Part shown: positions 1 to 10,969 of the stretch, piece after piece
How the letters are laid out: every line of letters begins with the position of its first letter
How positions within the stretch are numbered: the first letter of the stretch is position 1
DNA from: Rhynchospora pubera
Taxonomy: Eukaryota > Streptophyta > Magnoliopsida > Poales > Cyperaceae
Assembly: GCA_028095005.1 (NCBI GenBank)
Contig: CM051462.1
Location: 232,084,473 to 232,148,472 of the forward strand
Reading direction: 5' to 3'
DNA: 64,000 nucleotides
Made by a program: the position numbers and the translations under genes
The notes under the pieces: generated by a model
The model's database searches: none
Told to the model about the DNA's origin: nothing
Seen by the model: only the letters and a program-made list of their open reading frames with translations

Positions 1-100
1 AAGTATTGGAAAGTGTGTAACTTTATGAAGAATTTGGATTGTTTATAATAAATTTATTATCTTATTTTCTTATTTCCAAATCTCATCCAAACACAGCCTA
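1..100. repeat. Right part of a GTTTGGAT-type MITE
   Basis: The left edge of the window lies inside a short foldback element. The stretch reading through 'tttggattgttta' to 'catccaaacacagcct' matches the element at 17334-17483 (shared 'gtgtgtaacttt.tgaagaatttggattgtttataat') and the ones at 10519 and 55157. Only the right-hand end is present, so the boundary on the left is unknown. Confidence 0.55.
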
Positions 101-227
101 AAGAAAGAAAAAACGGAAGTAAATCTGAAATGTTAATCAAACCTGTCATTTAATTGAGTATTGATCGAAAAATTAATGTTTCTTTTTAAATTTATTGGAC
201 CTTTACATGTTTTTAGATTAACAAATA

Positions 228-493
228 CTAGCTTAAGATGTCCGTGAGCAAATAAAAAAATAAAGTAATATTAGATAATAAAAGTATATTGCTTAATCTA
301 GTTTCAATACAAATAGATTTATTATTTAATTTTTTATATTAGATGAAAAAACAAAATATATTGTTACTTCGTATGGCGATTAATATCCGACCAGAAATCA
401 AATCGATCGAACGGCAGAAACATTTATTTACATGCTAGACCTAGCATTGAATACCTCTATGGTCAGTGCGTTTATAAATAAAAATAGTAGAGA
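228..493 (-). mobile_element. Helitron-like non-autonomous element, copy 1
   Basis: On the minus strand it begins TCTCTACTAT and ends CATCTTAAGCTAG, lying between a host A and T, as Helitron insertions do. The opposite arm of the surrounding foldback (near 1250-1270) preserves the uninterrupted host sequence. The interior matches the copies at 29693-29984 and 33136-33425. I see no clear 3' GC hairpin, which canonical Helitrons have. Confidence 0.5.
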
Positions 494-576
494 TAATTTT
501 TATTTAAACCCTCTGTAATTGTATATATTTATTGACTTGCTTAATAAATTAAGCTATCATATTTTTTTATTTATAA

Positions 577-731
577 AAGCATGTATATCCTCAATGTTTT
601 CAAATTGCTTCTATTAATGGTCAAAACATTTTACTGATATTCAGTGCTCTTTGTTAGTCCTTATGGAAAAATAAAAATGTTTTGACCATTAACAGAAGCA
701 ATTTGAAAACATTGAGGATATGCATGCTTTT
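577..731. repeat. Near-perfect hairpin at the centre of the foldback
   Basis: 'cctcaatgttttcaaattgc' at about 590-609 returns as its reverse complement near 701-720, with the rest of the arms ('ggtcaaaacatttt') also pairing. The loop is about 45 bases. Such a transcript would fold into a long hairpin. Confidence 0.75.
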
Positions 732-745
732 AGTAATAATTAAAT

Positions 746-1180
746 GAGGAGGGTTCCGGTGCCACAAGTTTAGGGTGCCACCAAATGCCACAACTTTAAT
801 GTTTCATTATTTTTTTCAATTTTAAAATGTAAATGTCCAATCTAAACCGTTGATCTTATTTGTTTTAATGAGTGATGCATTTTCATATAAGTTTTATAAA
901 ATTTGAAGTTGATTTGATACTCGATCAAGAGGTTAAAAAATGAACGAATCTGGTTAACTATAACAGATTAATTATAATACGTTCATGGTTTGACTTATGA
1001 ATCAAGTATCAAATCAACTCAAAATTTTATAAATCTTATATGGAAATGCATCGCTCGTTAAGATGAAGAAGATCAACGGTTTAGATTTGAAATTTACATT
1101 TTAAAATTGTAAATTTTAACTAAAAAGTAAAGTTGTGGCATTTGGTGGCACCCTAAACTTGTGGCACCGGAACTCTACTC
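746..1180. mobile_element. Mutator-type MITE, 9-bp TSD
   Basis: A 435-bp foldback with long terminal inverted repeats starting GAG(G/T)AG(G/A)GTTCCGGTGCC. It is flanked by a perfect 9-bp direct repeat TAATTAAAT at 737-745 and 1181-1189; a 9-bp duplication is typical of Mutator-like elements. Related copies are at 14234-14664 and, broken, at about 5513-6010. No coding capacity. Confidence 0.8.
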
Positions 1181-1556
1181 TAATTAAATATGATAGCTTA
1201 ATTTATTGAGCAAGTCAATAAATATATACATCTACAGAGGGCTTAAATAAAAATTACATTTGTTAATCTAAAAATATGTAAAATTACAACTTAATATCGT
1301 TTTTAAATGAAAAATTATTACAAATAAATAATTATAAAATTATTATGTATAATCTTACAATCAGTGTCAATTTTCACATTAGAATTACGGCTAACTTTTA
1401 TCCGCAATCTGGTCTAATAAATTTAAAAAGAAACTTTAATTAATTCCTACTTTAATTTTTCGATCCGGTAACCTGACAGAACAAAAAATTTTATCCATAA
1501 TCAATTAAATGACAGGTTTTAATGTTTCATTGACATTTACTTCCGTTCTTTATTTA

Positions 1557-1909
1557 TTTATATTTATTTATTTGAAATCGTCTACCCGGTCATTATGCGG
1601 GTAGATTCCAGGAGCTGCTTTGGACAACCAGGTTTTTGCTTGGAGCAACATATAGAAAATAATATGGACAGATATGTCTTCAATGAACTTTCCTAATAGA
1701 TTTTCTGACGGAATATATCCAAATGCTAACTACTAAATTCAATTGATTTAAATTTATTCGGTCTCCTAAAATTTTATGATATTCTTCAAATGAATATATT
1801 AGTACGCCTAATTTTATTTTTGAAGTTAATGGCTCGCTAGTACTATAAATATTAACTGAAAAATTAATACAAATTACAAATATAAAGTTCAATAGTAAGA
1901 AGTGAATTA
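1557..1909. other. AT-rich stretch, no gene seen
   Basis: The stretch has only short open frames of biased composition and no recognisable domain, RNA gene or terminal repeat. Confidence 0.5.
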
Positions 1910-1977
1910 ACTATATACAAAGGTTTAAATAGCGGCCGTAGCGGCCATAATTGCCACTACACCAAAAAAGATTATTA

Positions 1978-2510
1978 ATACCAGATCATTAGTACATGTT
2001 TTTAAAAAAACCGATACTAATAATAAATCATGGCAATTTTGTAATTGTCAGACTTATTATTTAGTACCAGTTTTTTTTAAAAAACCTGTACTAAAAATCG
2101 CTAAAAAAACGATTTTCATTTTGTACCAGTTTTTTTATAAAAAACCGGTACTAAATAACTGATTTTTAGTACCGATTTTTTATAAAAAAACCGATACTAA
2201 AGTGCCGACAAAAATAAAAATAACAGTTTTTAATTTAGTACCGGTTTTTTATAAAAAACCGGTACTAAAAATTAATTATTTAGTACGATTTTTTATAAAA
2301 AAACCAGTACTAAAGTGCCAACAAAAATAAAAAAAACAGTTTTAAATTTAGTACCGGTTTTTTATAAAAAATTGGTACTAAAAATCAATTATTTAGTACC
2401 GATTTTTTATAAAAAAATCGGTAGTAAATTAAAAATGGTTTTTTTATTTTTTCAAGAGATTTTTAGTACCGGTTTTTTTTTTATAAAAAACCGATATTAA
2501 ATTAAAATAC
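1978..2510. repeat. Left subterminal palindrome array of the small CACTA
   Basis: Roughly nine copies of a palindrome of the form TTTAGTACCGGTTTTT-ATA-AAAACCGGTACTAAA occur back to back, separated by AT-rich spacers. Such motifs are expected to bind the element's TNPA-like protein; that role is inferred from En/Spm, not seen here. The spacers are not unique and there is no CRISPR character. Confidence 0.75.
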
Positions 2511-3297
2511 CTCTTCAGAAATTGTTAAAGTATATTAGTACTGGAATAAATACCCTCTCCCTTCTTCCTTCCAGCGAAGCAATTCAAACTCCAATTCAAA
2601 CCCATTTTTCTCTTCTCACAAAGTCTCTTTTCAGAAAGTCATTCATCAAGGATTCAATCTCTCTCTCTCTAATCAAGGTTCATTCAACTCGTTTGAATTC
2701 TCTTCAAATATGTTTTGTTGATATCAGTTTATTCAGATATGTTTTGTTGGATTGTGTTGAACTTGAATTTGATTCTAATTAATTAATTATTTTAAAATTG
2801 ATGTCAGGCATTGGACGACCCAGTTCAGAGATTGACGATCGATTTACGAGTAAGCATCTCTCTATACCTCACAATTTCATGAAATTGTGTAGGAAGAAGT
2901 TCATTTTCAATTTCCCTCTTTGATGAAGTTCGTTTTCAATTTTCTGATTAGATGTCAAGTTTATAATAATCCTTTTACTTTGAAATTGTGTAGGAAGAAG
3001 CCTGACTTGTTTGCTCCGCTAAGGAGGGACAATGGCCCAAGTTATGATTTCTCATTATTCTCTATTTGCTTCTTCGTTTTCAAGTCTTTTAGATTTTTTT
3101 TTTTCCTTTTTGTAAGATATTCCATTTTCTTGATTGGAAGATAGTAGAGATACAAGCTGGTTTGGCATGTTCACATCACATGCATGGACGCTCAAACCTT
3201 TTAAATCTAATTAAAATTTATATTTTTAAATTCAAAAGATAGTAGAGATATAAGTCAAACATTTTTAATTAATTTATATTTTTTTGTTTTTTTTATT

Positions 3298-3690
3298 TAA
3301 TTTAGTACCGATTTTTAGTTAAAACCGGAACTAAATTAATTAAAAATTTTTTACATTTTTTAATCAATTTAGTACCGATTTTTAGCTAAAAATCGGTACT
3401 AAAATTTAGTATTTTAAAAAATGAATTTAGTACCGGTTTTTAAGCTAAAAACCGGTACTAAACTTTTAAAATTAAAAACCGGTACTAAATGTAATATTTT
3501 TAGTACCGATTTTTAACTAGTACCGGTTTTTAGTTAAAAACCGGTACTAATTGTGTTTGCCGCCACTTTACACATCTTCTTAGTACCGGCTTATTAGTAT
3601 CGTTTTTTTTATTTTTAGTACCCCTTATTAGTACCGGTTTTGTACCGGTACTAATAATATGTATAAAACCGGTACTAATGCTCAAATATG
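3298..3690. repeat. Right subterminal palindrome array of the small CACTA
   Basis: The same TAGTACCGGTTTTTAGTTAAAAACCGGTACTAA motif family as on the left side, in about seven copies including a nearly uninterrupted run around 3420-3545. Confidence 0.75.
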
Positions 3691-4227
3691 TTGTAGTGAG
3701 CGGCGCTATAGCGATACTATTTGGTACACCCCTACAACGCTACAGATTTAGCGGTCCGTCCGATAGCGCGACCTATAGCGGGCAATAGCGGTGAAATAGC
3801 GAAAATAGCGGGTGATATAGCAGTATAATAGCGAAAATAGTGGTGCAGTTTATAATTTGATGATATAGCAGTAGTATTTTGGACATAACTTTCGCATACG
3901 AATTCCGATTAACGTGATCCAAACTTCTATAAAAAGTTAACAAAATTGGCCACAATTTTTATGTTTTGGACATTTTCAAATTCTTAAAATTTAATGGTCA
4001 AATATGCATAGAAAATAAATATAATTTTAGTTAGCGTTAATTAGTTATTTGAAATTATTTTAATTTTTTATTTTAGACTAAACGACTAGACCTTCAAAGT
4101 ACACTTGTGTGTGTAAATCCGCTATGGTCCGATAGCAGCTGCTAAATACCCGCTATCCGCTATCCGCTATGATATTAGTATGTCCGCTACGAGTCCGCAA
4201 TCCGCTATTTAAACCTTTGAGTATATA

Positions 4228-4835
4228 TATTCATCTTTTTTATAACCTATAATGCTTATATGTATTATGCTCATGTCATGTCTTTTCTACATAAAATTTT
4301 ATAAACAAAATTTATGAAGACAATATGAGAAGAACTTGTACTCGTAGATAGGCTTTCCAAATTTATGGCAAAAATAAAATGCAATCTGAGGAGAGTCCGA
4401 AAATTCGGAAGGGCAAATTAGATATTTTGAAAAAATTGATGTTGCTCCAAGTGAAAAACATGTTGCTCAAAACACCACCCGGTAGATTCCCTCAGTGTAA
4501 CAGCTGGCAAAGGATATACATTTTTTCCTGCAGCACAGCAATTAGCACGTCATATTTCTAACTGCAAAAAAAAAAAACTTGCGCTACACTAAAAATAATT
4601 TTTGTCCTTTTGTGTGCTGCACAGTATACCGCCTGACACTGGATTTAAATCCCACCTAACCAGACCAACGCAAAGAAAAAAAAAAGAGCACCATTGTATT
4701 CTCATCGTCACAGCTCACCCCACCTAACCAGGCCAGATAACCTTTTTTTTTGACATTATTTTCTCTTAATTAAATATGGTTGGCTAAGAATTATTTTTTT
4801 ATTGAATAATAATAATAATATATATATATTTTTTT
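4228..4835. other. AT-rich intergenic stretch, nothing assigned
   Basis: Low-complexity AT runs and a (AAT)n/(TA)n tract near 4805-4830. The short frame at 4379-4561 has no recognisable features. Confidence 0.4.
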
Positions 4836-4839
4836 TTTT

Positions 4840-4962
4840 TGAAGAAAGAAGAGGTTTTGTGATCTAACTTTTTTTGAAATTAAAAATGCATACAGAACTT
4901 GAACACTTGACCTCTTAAAGACCAGTCTAGTGCTTTTACCACTGAGCTACTAAGTCACATGC
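4840..4962 (-). mobile_element. tRNA-derived SINE-like sequence
   Basis: On the minus strand there is a perfect A-box, TAGCTCAGTGG (4939-4949), followed about 35 bases later by a degenerate B-box TGTTCAAGTTC (4895-4905). It does not fold as a full tRNA (no acceptor stem is seen), so a tRNA-derived SINE relic is the better call. The ends are not defined. Confidence 0.45.
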
Positions 4963-5512
4963 AAATCATAATAATATATTGTATCAAATAAAACTTTTTC
5001 ATGCATGAACGGAATGAATTTAGTTAATTTTCTAGTTTTCTTTTTTCGTACAATAAATTTGCAACATGAGCAATGTTTTAAATACCGTATCGAGTATCAA
5101 ACCGGTGGAACATACGGTATGGGGTATATTGGGTTTACCGGTTTTACCGGTTTGAAAAACCGGATATGTATTAAACAGGAGATGACATGTCTCAAGTGAT
5201 TGTTTGGCTCAGTGGTATAAACTCAAGTCTCATAGTCTCATTTGTTTAAAAAAATGTTGCTAACAGCACAAAAAAATATCTTAATATAAGAATATATTCA
5301 TATATTTTAATGAGGTTCAATATCAATAAATTATTTTATATTTATTGTGGGGTTCAAATTAGTGGGTCCATAGAAAATATAAAAATATATGCTATGAGTA
5401 TAACTTTTTAACACAAGGCAGAATTTTTTTTTTAATGGGGTCAATTGACCATATGATGAACATATCTCCGCCACTGACTCAATGTCTGTATTTGACCAAG
5501 TTGAAGTTTGTT

Positions 5513-6010
5513 AAATAGAGCAAGTTTCATTGCCACACTTTTTTTGTGTCACAAATACCACACTTTATTTTTTTATTTTAAATTTAAAAAATTTAAAATA
5601 TAATCGTCCGATCTAAATTGTTGATCTTGTTCATTTTAACAACAGATATGTTGTCCTAAAATTTCATAATTTTTTAAGTTTATTTGATACTTGATCAAAC
5701 ACTGTGGTCTAGTAGTTCAGGTGGTTAAGAGCATTTGGCTCTCTTCTAAGAGGTCCAGGGTTCAAACCCACATGCTTGCGACAGGTTTTGCGAGCCAAAG
5801 TAAAAACTCAGCCATATATACAAGAAATAACCAGGATCGGGGTGTCATTTCTAGCCTACCCTCACTTATTTGGGATGAAAGACTTAGACTTTATTTGATA
5901 ATTGATCAAGAGGTTGAAAAATAAACATATTAAAATTAATCTATTTTAGTTATTTTGATCCGTTTATTTTTTATCTTTTGATCAAATATCAAATAAATAC
6001 TAGTATATTA
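5513..6010. mobile_element. Truncated Mutator-type MITE interrupted by a SINE
   Basis: The left part (GAGCAAG...TTGCCACACTTTTTTTGTG, then 'aaataccacactttattttt') matches the Mutator-type MITE at 14234-14664. The right part continues after the SINE with 'ttgatcaagaggttgaaaaa' and breaks off near 6000 before the right terminal repeat. Confidence 0.55.
5699..5889 (+). mobile_element. tRNA-derived SINE with 20-bp TSD
   Basis: The head carries a perfect A-box TGGTCTAGTAG (5705-5715) and a near-perfect B-box GGTTCAAACCC (5759-5769), the internal Pol III promoter. The tail, 'gcctaccctcacttatttgg', is a known plant SINE tail type, and the same tail recurs at 57165-57239. The flanks, TTTATTTGATACTTGATCAA (5679-5698) and TTTATTTGATAATTGATCAA (5890-5909), differ at one base and form the target site duplication. 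It is inserted in a Mutator-type MITE. Confidence 0.8.
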
Positions 6011-6464
6011 ACACCTCTTGATCCGTGCGTTTAAAATTGCATATGTGATTTTGGTGAGGAAATTGCTCCATCGAGGCATGACAAGGAATTGTACCATGAA
6101 TTAAGCAGATCGCTAGAGACCTCTAATTGAAATTTATCAAAGGTATAATTGGACGCCTTCATTTTGGTATCTCTGTTAACTACATCTCATTTAAATATTC
6201 TTTATGTTGCTTTATGTGTTCCTTTCCAACATTAATTTTTTAGAATCTTTGATAATTTCGAAGCCGGATCTATGTTCCAAATATTTAATACTCATAAACA
6301 ACTAACAAACCTCTTACATGCTTATATTTATGACACAAGACTTCATTTTGTAAGCCCATTCATGCCAGATTGTTTACTAGCTGCTTATATCATGTTTCAG
6401 TTATTTTTTATATTATTCGTTTGAGCAATTTACATTTATGTTTGAGCAATTTACAATTTACACA

Positions 6465-7977
6465 TCGTGTTAGACGTTTCTTGTAATAATGCGTGTCGTG
6501 TTAATTAATTCCTTCATTTGACACGGCACGACACAACACGACATGTTAAAAATATTAACTCATGTCAACACGACACATGCAGCACGTGCTTTTCTTATTT
6601 ATTTTCCATCATCTTTTTATTACTGACTCTCTCTTATTTATTAGAGAGGAGGATTGGCTAATTACCATAAAAAAAAATTTCTAAAAGGAATAGTAAAAAT
6701 AGAAAAAATCGTTCCTTAGCTAACAAACTCAACCGAAGTCGTTTTCTTGAATTCAATCCAGTTGTGGGTCCCTTTCTAGCTCATCTCTTGGCTAAATGGG
6801 CCTTAGGAGTTAGGAGTTAGAACACCTTTTAACTCGCGGGCTTCAAACGCAATGACTTTTTCATTTTAAATCAATCTGCCTAAGTCAGTTGTGTGGTCAG
6901 TTACTCAGTTTCTTTCATTCTTTCATCAGGTGCGTTTGGCAAAACAAAAATGAGCAGGGTTAATTAGTGGAATAGAATTAGTATTTTTTTTAGTTAAAAG
7001 AGTAGAATGGTGAGGATATATAGTGATTGAGTGGGATTAGTGCTAGATTAAGATTAATGAATGTTATTTGTCGTAATAACACGTTTTCCATGACTGTATT
7101 TGCATCGTCAACTTCTACTCGTCTTTCGTGGCATCCTGCAGCTATACATAATTAAAAACTGCTTGAAAGCAAACAAAAATTACACCAGCAGCTAACGTGC
7201 TCGTGGAATCTTTGCGTTAATTACTTAAATTACTGAAGACGGTGGAGTAAGTAATTGTGTTTGGCAGTTGAGACATTTCTTAATTAGAAAGGCCGTACTG
7301 CTATACAGGATTAATATTCCTCAAATATTATCGTAGAGGAGTGCAGTCGGAGAGTTGATCTGGACAACGAGAATGATCCGAACTTAACCTCTATAGTCTT
7401 ATGGACAAAAATATAGTTTTAATAAAATACTATTATTAATAAAATATAGTTTTTTTCTGCCCTTTGTTCCACCTGTAAATAATTAGTAACACTTATTATG
7501 TTCAGTTTTAGGTAAAAGATAACTTAGGTTATCTTCTGGAGTGTCTTCAGTCTTCACATCGGATCCTGTACTTATGGTATTGTATTTTTCTATTCTATGC
7601 GGCTTTAATTAGCTATATTTGGTTATAATTTAATATGACGATGAAGTGCATCCAATTTGGATCTTCTAAGATTAATCTGGAAACTTAAATTTTCTTTTAG
7701 AAAATTTTGGAATCAGTTACGGTACATGCCTCTTTCTTTTTAACTCATCTTTTTATTCATTTCGTCATGTAAAATGCCCGAGATGTGGATTGCACGTAAC
7801 ATTTTTTTTGTTGCGCATTGTATTTGCTTTTAGGGTCAATCGGTCTCTACTCCATCCCATCTTTTATTAAAAAAATATTATTTTCCTTCATATTTTCTCC
7901 TTTGGTCTTATATATTGTGCATTCAATAAAAATTATTCTTTCAATATAAAATTTGTTATAGACTGTGCGAAAATACT
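6465..7977. repeat. Left arm of an inverted duplication (first part)
   Basis: The stretch is homologous, in reverse, to about 34384-36146. Landmarks shared by both include 'aactcaaccgaagtcg', 'gacccacaactgg'-type sequence, 'cgtggcatcctgcag' and 'cagcagctaacgtgctcgtg'. The homology stops exactly at the CACTA element at 7978 and resumes at 19505. It belongs to a dispersed unit found several times between 6.5 and 36.6 kb. No coding region is recognised. Confidence 0.8.
6471..6600. repeat. GACAC-rich degenerate repeat cluster
   Basis: Repeated ACACGACAC/GTGTCGTGT words in both orientations, shared with clusters at 12158-12352, 12597-12792, 30265-30430, 30636-30695, 31262-31365 and 36022-36205. 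Confidence 0.65.
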
Positions 7978-8291
7978 CACTACTAGAATCAGACTTATCT
8001 GCTACCCAAATTCGCGTCTGTATTCCGACGCGACAAGACCTTTGCGTTCACTTAACGACGCAACCATAGGGACCCCGATACCCTAGCCGCAAATACTCAA
8101 CATCTGGGTCGCATGGACGCGAATTATTTTACTGCGTCCTTAATTATGATCTCTGCTGCGTCAATGTAAGGACGCATCTCTCCTCGTCTGACAACTCATT
8201 TGATTCTTACTGCGTCTCTATTTGAAAACAACTTTGTCGACACTGCGACGCCCTTCCTTAGCGACCCAGATAAAACAGTGCGAGAAAATAC

Positions 8292-8425
8292 GGGACCCAC
8301 ATTGTCAGAATGTGGATCCCACGTTGTCAGAATGTGGTGGGTCCTACGTTGTCAGAATGTGGTGGGTCCTACGTTGTCAGAATGTGGTGGGACCCACGTT
8401 GTCAGAACATGATGGGGCCCACATT
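8292..8425. repeat. 25-bp tandem repeat in the CACTA subterminal region
   Basis: The word GTTGTCAGAATGTGG starts at 8323, 8348 and 8373 with variants at 8301 and 8398, giving a 25-bp period and about 4.7 copies. Each unit holds GGGTCC or GGACCC, so neighbouring units can pair. The overlapping short ORFs here are by-products of the repeat. Confidence 0.85.
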
Positions 8426-8639
8426 AATTTGTGTTTCGATATACCGAAAGTTTTTCTCATCGACCATTGTTATACTTTGCGGGACCCACTTTACTTTATG
8501 CGTTGTTATACCGATGCATTTGATTAGGGTCTTATCAACTTTTAACGGGGCCCGCTTTCAGATATGTAAATTGGTATAGCGACGCTTTTGATCAGACATC
8601 CAAATATCGACGCATTTAATGCTACCTATTTCAAATACA

Positions 8640-9660
8640 TTTATACGTCCATTCATTTCTACCCGGTACCAATTTGGTACCACCACTATTGAATTCATTT
8701 GATTTTTAATTGTTCTATAATATTTACAATTCACAGACATAAATACCATTCAAAACAAACATCACACAAATTCTAAATTTCATTGAACTAAAAAAAACAA
8801 CATTCATAGTATATTAAGTCAAAACAACAAACATGTAGGCCACAAATAATTTGATACAAATTGAAATTCAAAGTAAAATAACATAAAGTTTTAAATAAAT
8901 AAAAAAACTAAAAGACAAATAAAGTTACACATCAAACCCAAGAGTACTCAAATGTAGCCACAAATAATTAAGACAATAAAATCATGTCTCTGTTCAACAA
9001 ACAAAAAACAAAATTAAGTTAGCTTTCGAGGTTCATTACAAGATTATACCTTATGATGATTGATGAAAAAAGAATAGTTTTAACCTAGTCAGATCGATGT
9101 TTCATCGGTCCTTGTGAAATCTTATTCTCTCAATTTCATACATTCATACAACATGTAACGCAGCAATTTAAGAGCTTTAGCCTTGTTCTGACGATAAAAA
9201 TACAGCCGCACAATTATACGTGTCCATCTATATATTCCAAGAAAAAGAATAGATAATGATATTTGGTTTTTTTCTAGTGACCTATCTACCAGATTAATAT
9301 TTAACTTAATTTAGAAAATGAAAAAAAGATGAGCATTCTTTTCTCCAAGATATGGCATGGTTGTCATAATTACAGATTGTGCTCATATTTGTACAGTGCA
9401 ACTAGCATCACTTGCTCATAGGTTATCAGATAATGAACTTGACTATTAGAACTAAATCTGCTGCAATGACCAAAAAATAGTCCGCGTCGCTTTCATACAT
9501 ATTGATAAAGCTTAAATTTAAGTTTGGCGTACTTATATCTACCAAAAAAAGTCTCACAGCATAGTAACTTTAGTATTAGCCGAATAAATAAAAAAATTAG
9601 AAGATATACAAGTGTCCCAAGTTTTATGGAATAGATTCATCAAACCAGTTACGTAAGCAC
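8640..9660. other. AT-rich interior of the CACTA, no gene seen
   Basis: Only short biased frames; no domain, RNA gene or terminal repeats recognised. Confidence 0.4.
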
Positions 9661-10117
9661 CCAATGTGATTAGAGAAGTCATACCTCCAGTTGTGTTGAT
9701 CTGAATAAAGAAGCCAACTTGTAACCTAGAGAGACGAGAAAGAATGTAAGAAATTAGGGGAAGGAAAGAAAAAAAAATACAAAAATGTGCTCATCTTTAA
9801 TGATACTCTCTCGTTGTATTAACCATGCAAATGCCTTTCTGGAGCACTAATAATAACACCCAAATACCATATAAAATACAAATGACAATATATATGTGCA
9901 ATTCAATCACCTCTTCTACTTCATTTCAATAAAATAAAAAAAAAATCAATCTGATTAGAGAAGCCATACCTCTAGTTGTGCTAATCTGAATAGAGAAACC
10001 AACTTGTAACCTAGAGAGATGAGAAAGTATGTAAGAAATTAGGAGAAGAAAAGAAAAATGCAGAAAAGTGCCAATCTTTAATGATACTCCCTCGTTGAAT
10101 TAATCATGCAAATGCTG
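9661..10117. repeat. Pair of diverged direct repeats of about 170 bp
   Basis: The stretches 9661-9835 and 9947-10117 share 'tgattagagaag.catacct', 'ccaacttgtaacctagagag' and 'atgatactc.ctcgttg'. They may be duplicated exon-plus-intron pieces of a minus-strand gene carried by the CACTA element; I cannot assign a product. Confidence 0.6.
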
Positions 10118-10518
10118 GTAGAATAGGGATGTATATATACTTTTTAATAGAGATTTCAATTATCAACCATTCTGTAGGAGTGCATGTCTTTCAATTTGCA
10201 ACTCAAAACTCAAATTTACCAAATAACCTACCCATCTCAAAGAATGAATCGACTCATCTTCATATCCACATGCCACAATCCTTGAGTTGATATTTTCCTT
10301 AATTGATGGTGCAGTTTCCTCTCGAGCAACTATGACATCAAATAGATATTAAATATCATCAACAAGTACAATAGCTATTTATGATAGTTAATTCGTTCTG
10401 ATTTAATCTTTTTAAATTAAATTCAACTGTAACCAGTATCAGACCACTAATGTCTTATGTAAACCATACCCTACAGAAATAGGAATAGGAGGAATTTTCT
10501 ATTCCTAGGTATAAATTT

Positions 10519-10676
10519 GGGGTTGTTTGGATTTTCTAGGAATAGGAGAAATTTTCTATTCCTAAGCATAAATTTATTATAAACAATCCAAATTCTTCAC
10601 AAAGTTACACACTTTTCAATAAATTTATGCTTTAGAATAACAAATTTTCCAAATTCCTAAGCGATCCAAATAGCCC
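10519..10676. mobile_element. GTTTGGAT-type MITE
   Basis: A foldback of about 158 bp starting GGGGTTGTTTGGAT and ending GATCCAAATAGCCC. It belongs to the same family as the elements at 1-100, 17334-17483 and 55157-55305. Confidence 0.6.
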
Positions 10677-10969
10677 AGTAACATTCCTCTACTAATTTCT
10701 AGGGTTTCGAGGTACTAAAATTTATTGAATAATGGCGAGTTCCTATCCATATCATTACTTATAGGATATTAGGATCCTATAGTACGGTATGCTATTGTAA
10801 AAATTAAATGTTTTTGGAATTGAATCAGTTAAGTGGTACACTAATATTGTATTACAACAAATTAGAATGAAAAAATATTACGAACTTGTAGACAAAAATC
10901 CCATGAAACAAATTAATTGATCTCAAACAGGATGAAATTCCCATTTACTTTCAAATAACTTCAATCCAA

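Larger units (their letters stand above)
105..1556. mobile_element. Large foldback element with nested insertions
   Basis: The outer arms are inverted copies: 'acggaagtaaat' with 'cctgtcatttaattga' near 115-160 recurs as reverse complement near 1505-1550, and 'ttaataaattaagctatcat' near 540 recurs reversed at 1190-1210. The centre is a tight hairpin (about 577-731). The left arm is interrupted by a Helitron-like insert (228-493) and the right arm by a Mutator-type MITE (746-1180); in each case the opposite arm lacks the insert. No protein is encoded. The superfamily is not clear to me. Confidence 0.6.
1955..3698. mobile_element. Small non-autonomous CACTA transposon
   Basis: It begins CACTACACCAAAAAAG and ends with the reverse complement of CACTACAACATATTTG, the hallmark CACTA ends. 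Both subterminal regions are packed with the same palindromic motif, TAGTACCGGTTTTT and its complement. The expected 3-bp duplication is imperfect (TGC/AGC). The middle (about 2520-3200) has short frames only, with no transposase. It sits inside the hAT-like element. Confidence 0.8.
1918..4219. mobile_element. hAT-like element split by a CACTA insertion
   Basis: The ends are inverted repeats, CAAAGGTTTAAATAGCGG at 1918 and its reverse complement ending at 4219. The flanks ACTATATA (1910-1917) and AGTATATA (4220-4227) match in 7 of 8 positions, fitting an 8-bp hAT duplication. Without the CACTA element at 1955-3698 it would be about 560 bp long, with repeated TAGCGG/CCGCTA motifs in the subterminal parts. 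Non-autonomous; no ORF of note. Confidence 0.65.

Noticed and set aside
2522..3144. Two short ORFs inside the small CACTA element
   Set aside because: Low-complexity composition, no domain and no splice logic linking them; treated as non-coding interior.
1978..3545. Regularly spaced palindromic repeats resembling a CRISPR array
   Set aside because: The repeats are the subterminal palindromes of a CACTA element in a plant genome, the spacers are AT-rich and not unique, and there are no cas genes.
5705..5769. Possible tRNA gene from A and B boxes, also at 4895-4949 and 39637-39692
   Set aside because: No acceptor or anticodon stems are formed, and SINE tails or target duplications explain them better.
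8200..8579. Overlapping Cys/Val/Trp-rich ORFs
   Set aside because: They are three-frame readings of a 25-bp tandem repeat, so the protein repeats simply mirror the DNA repeat.
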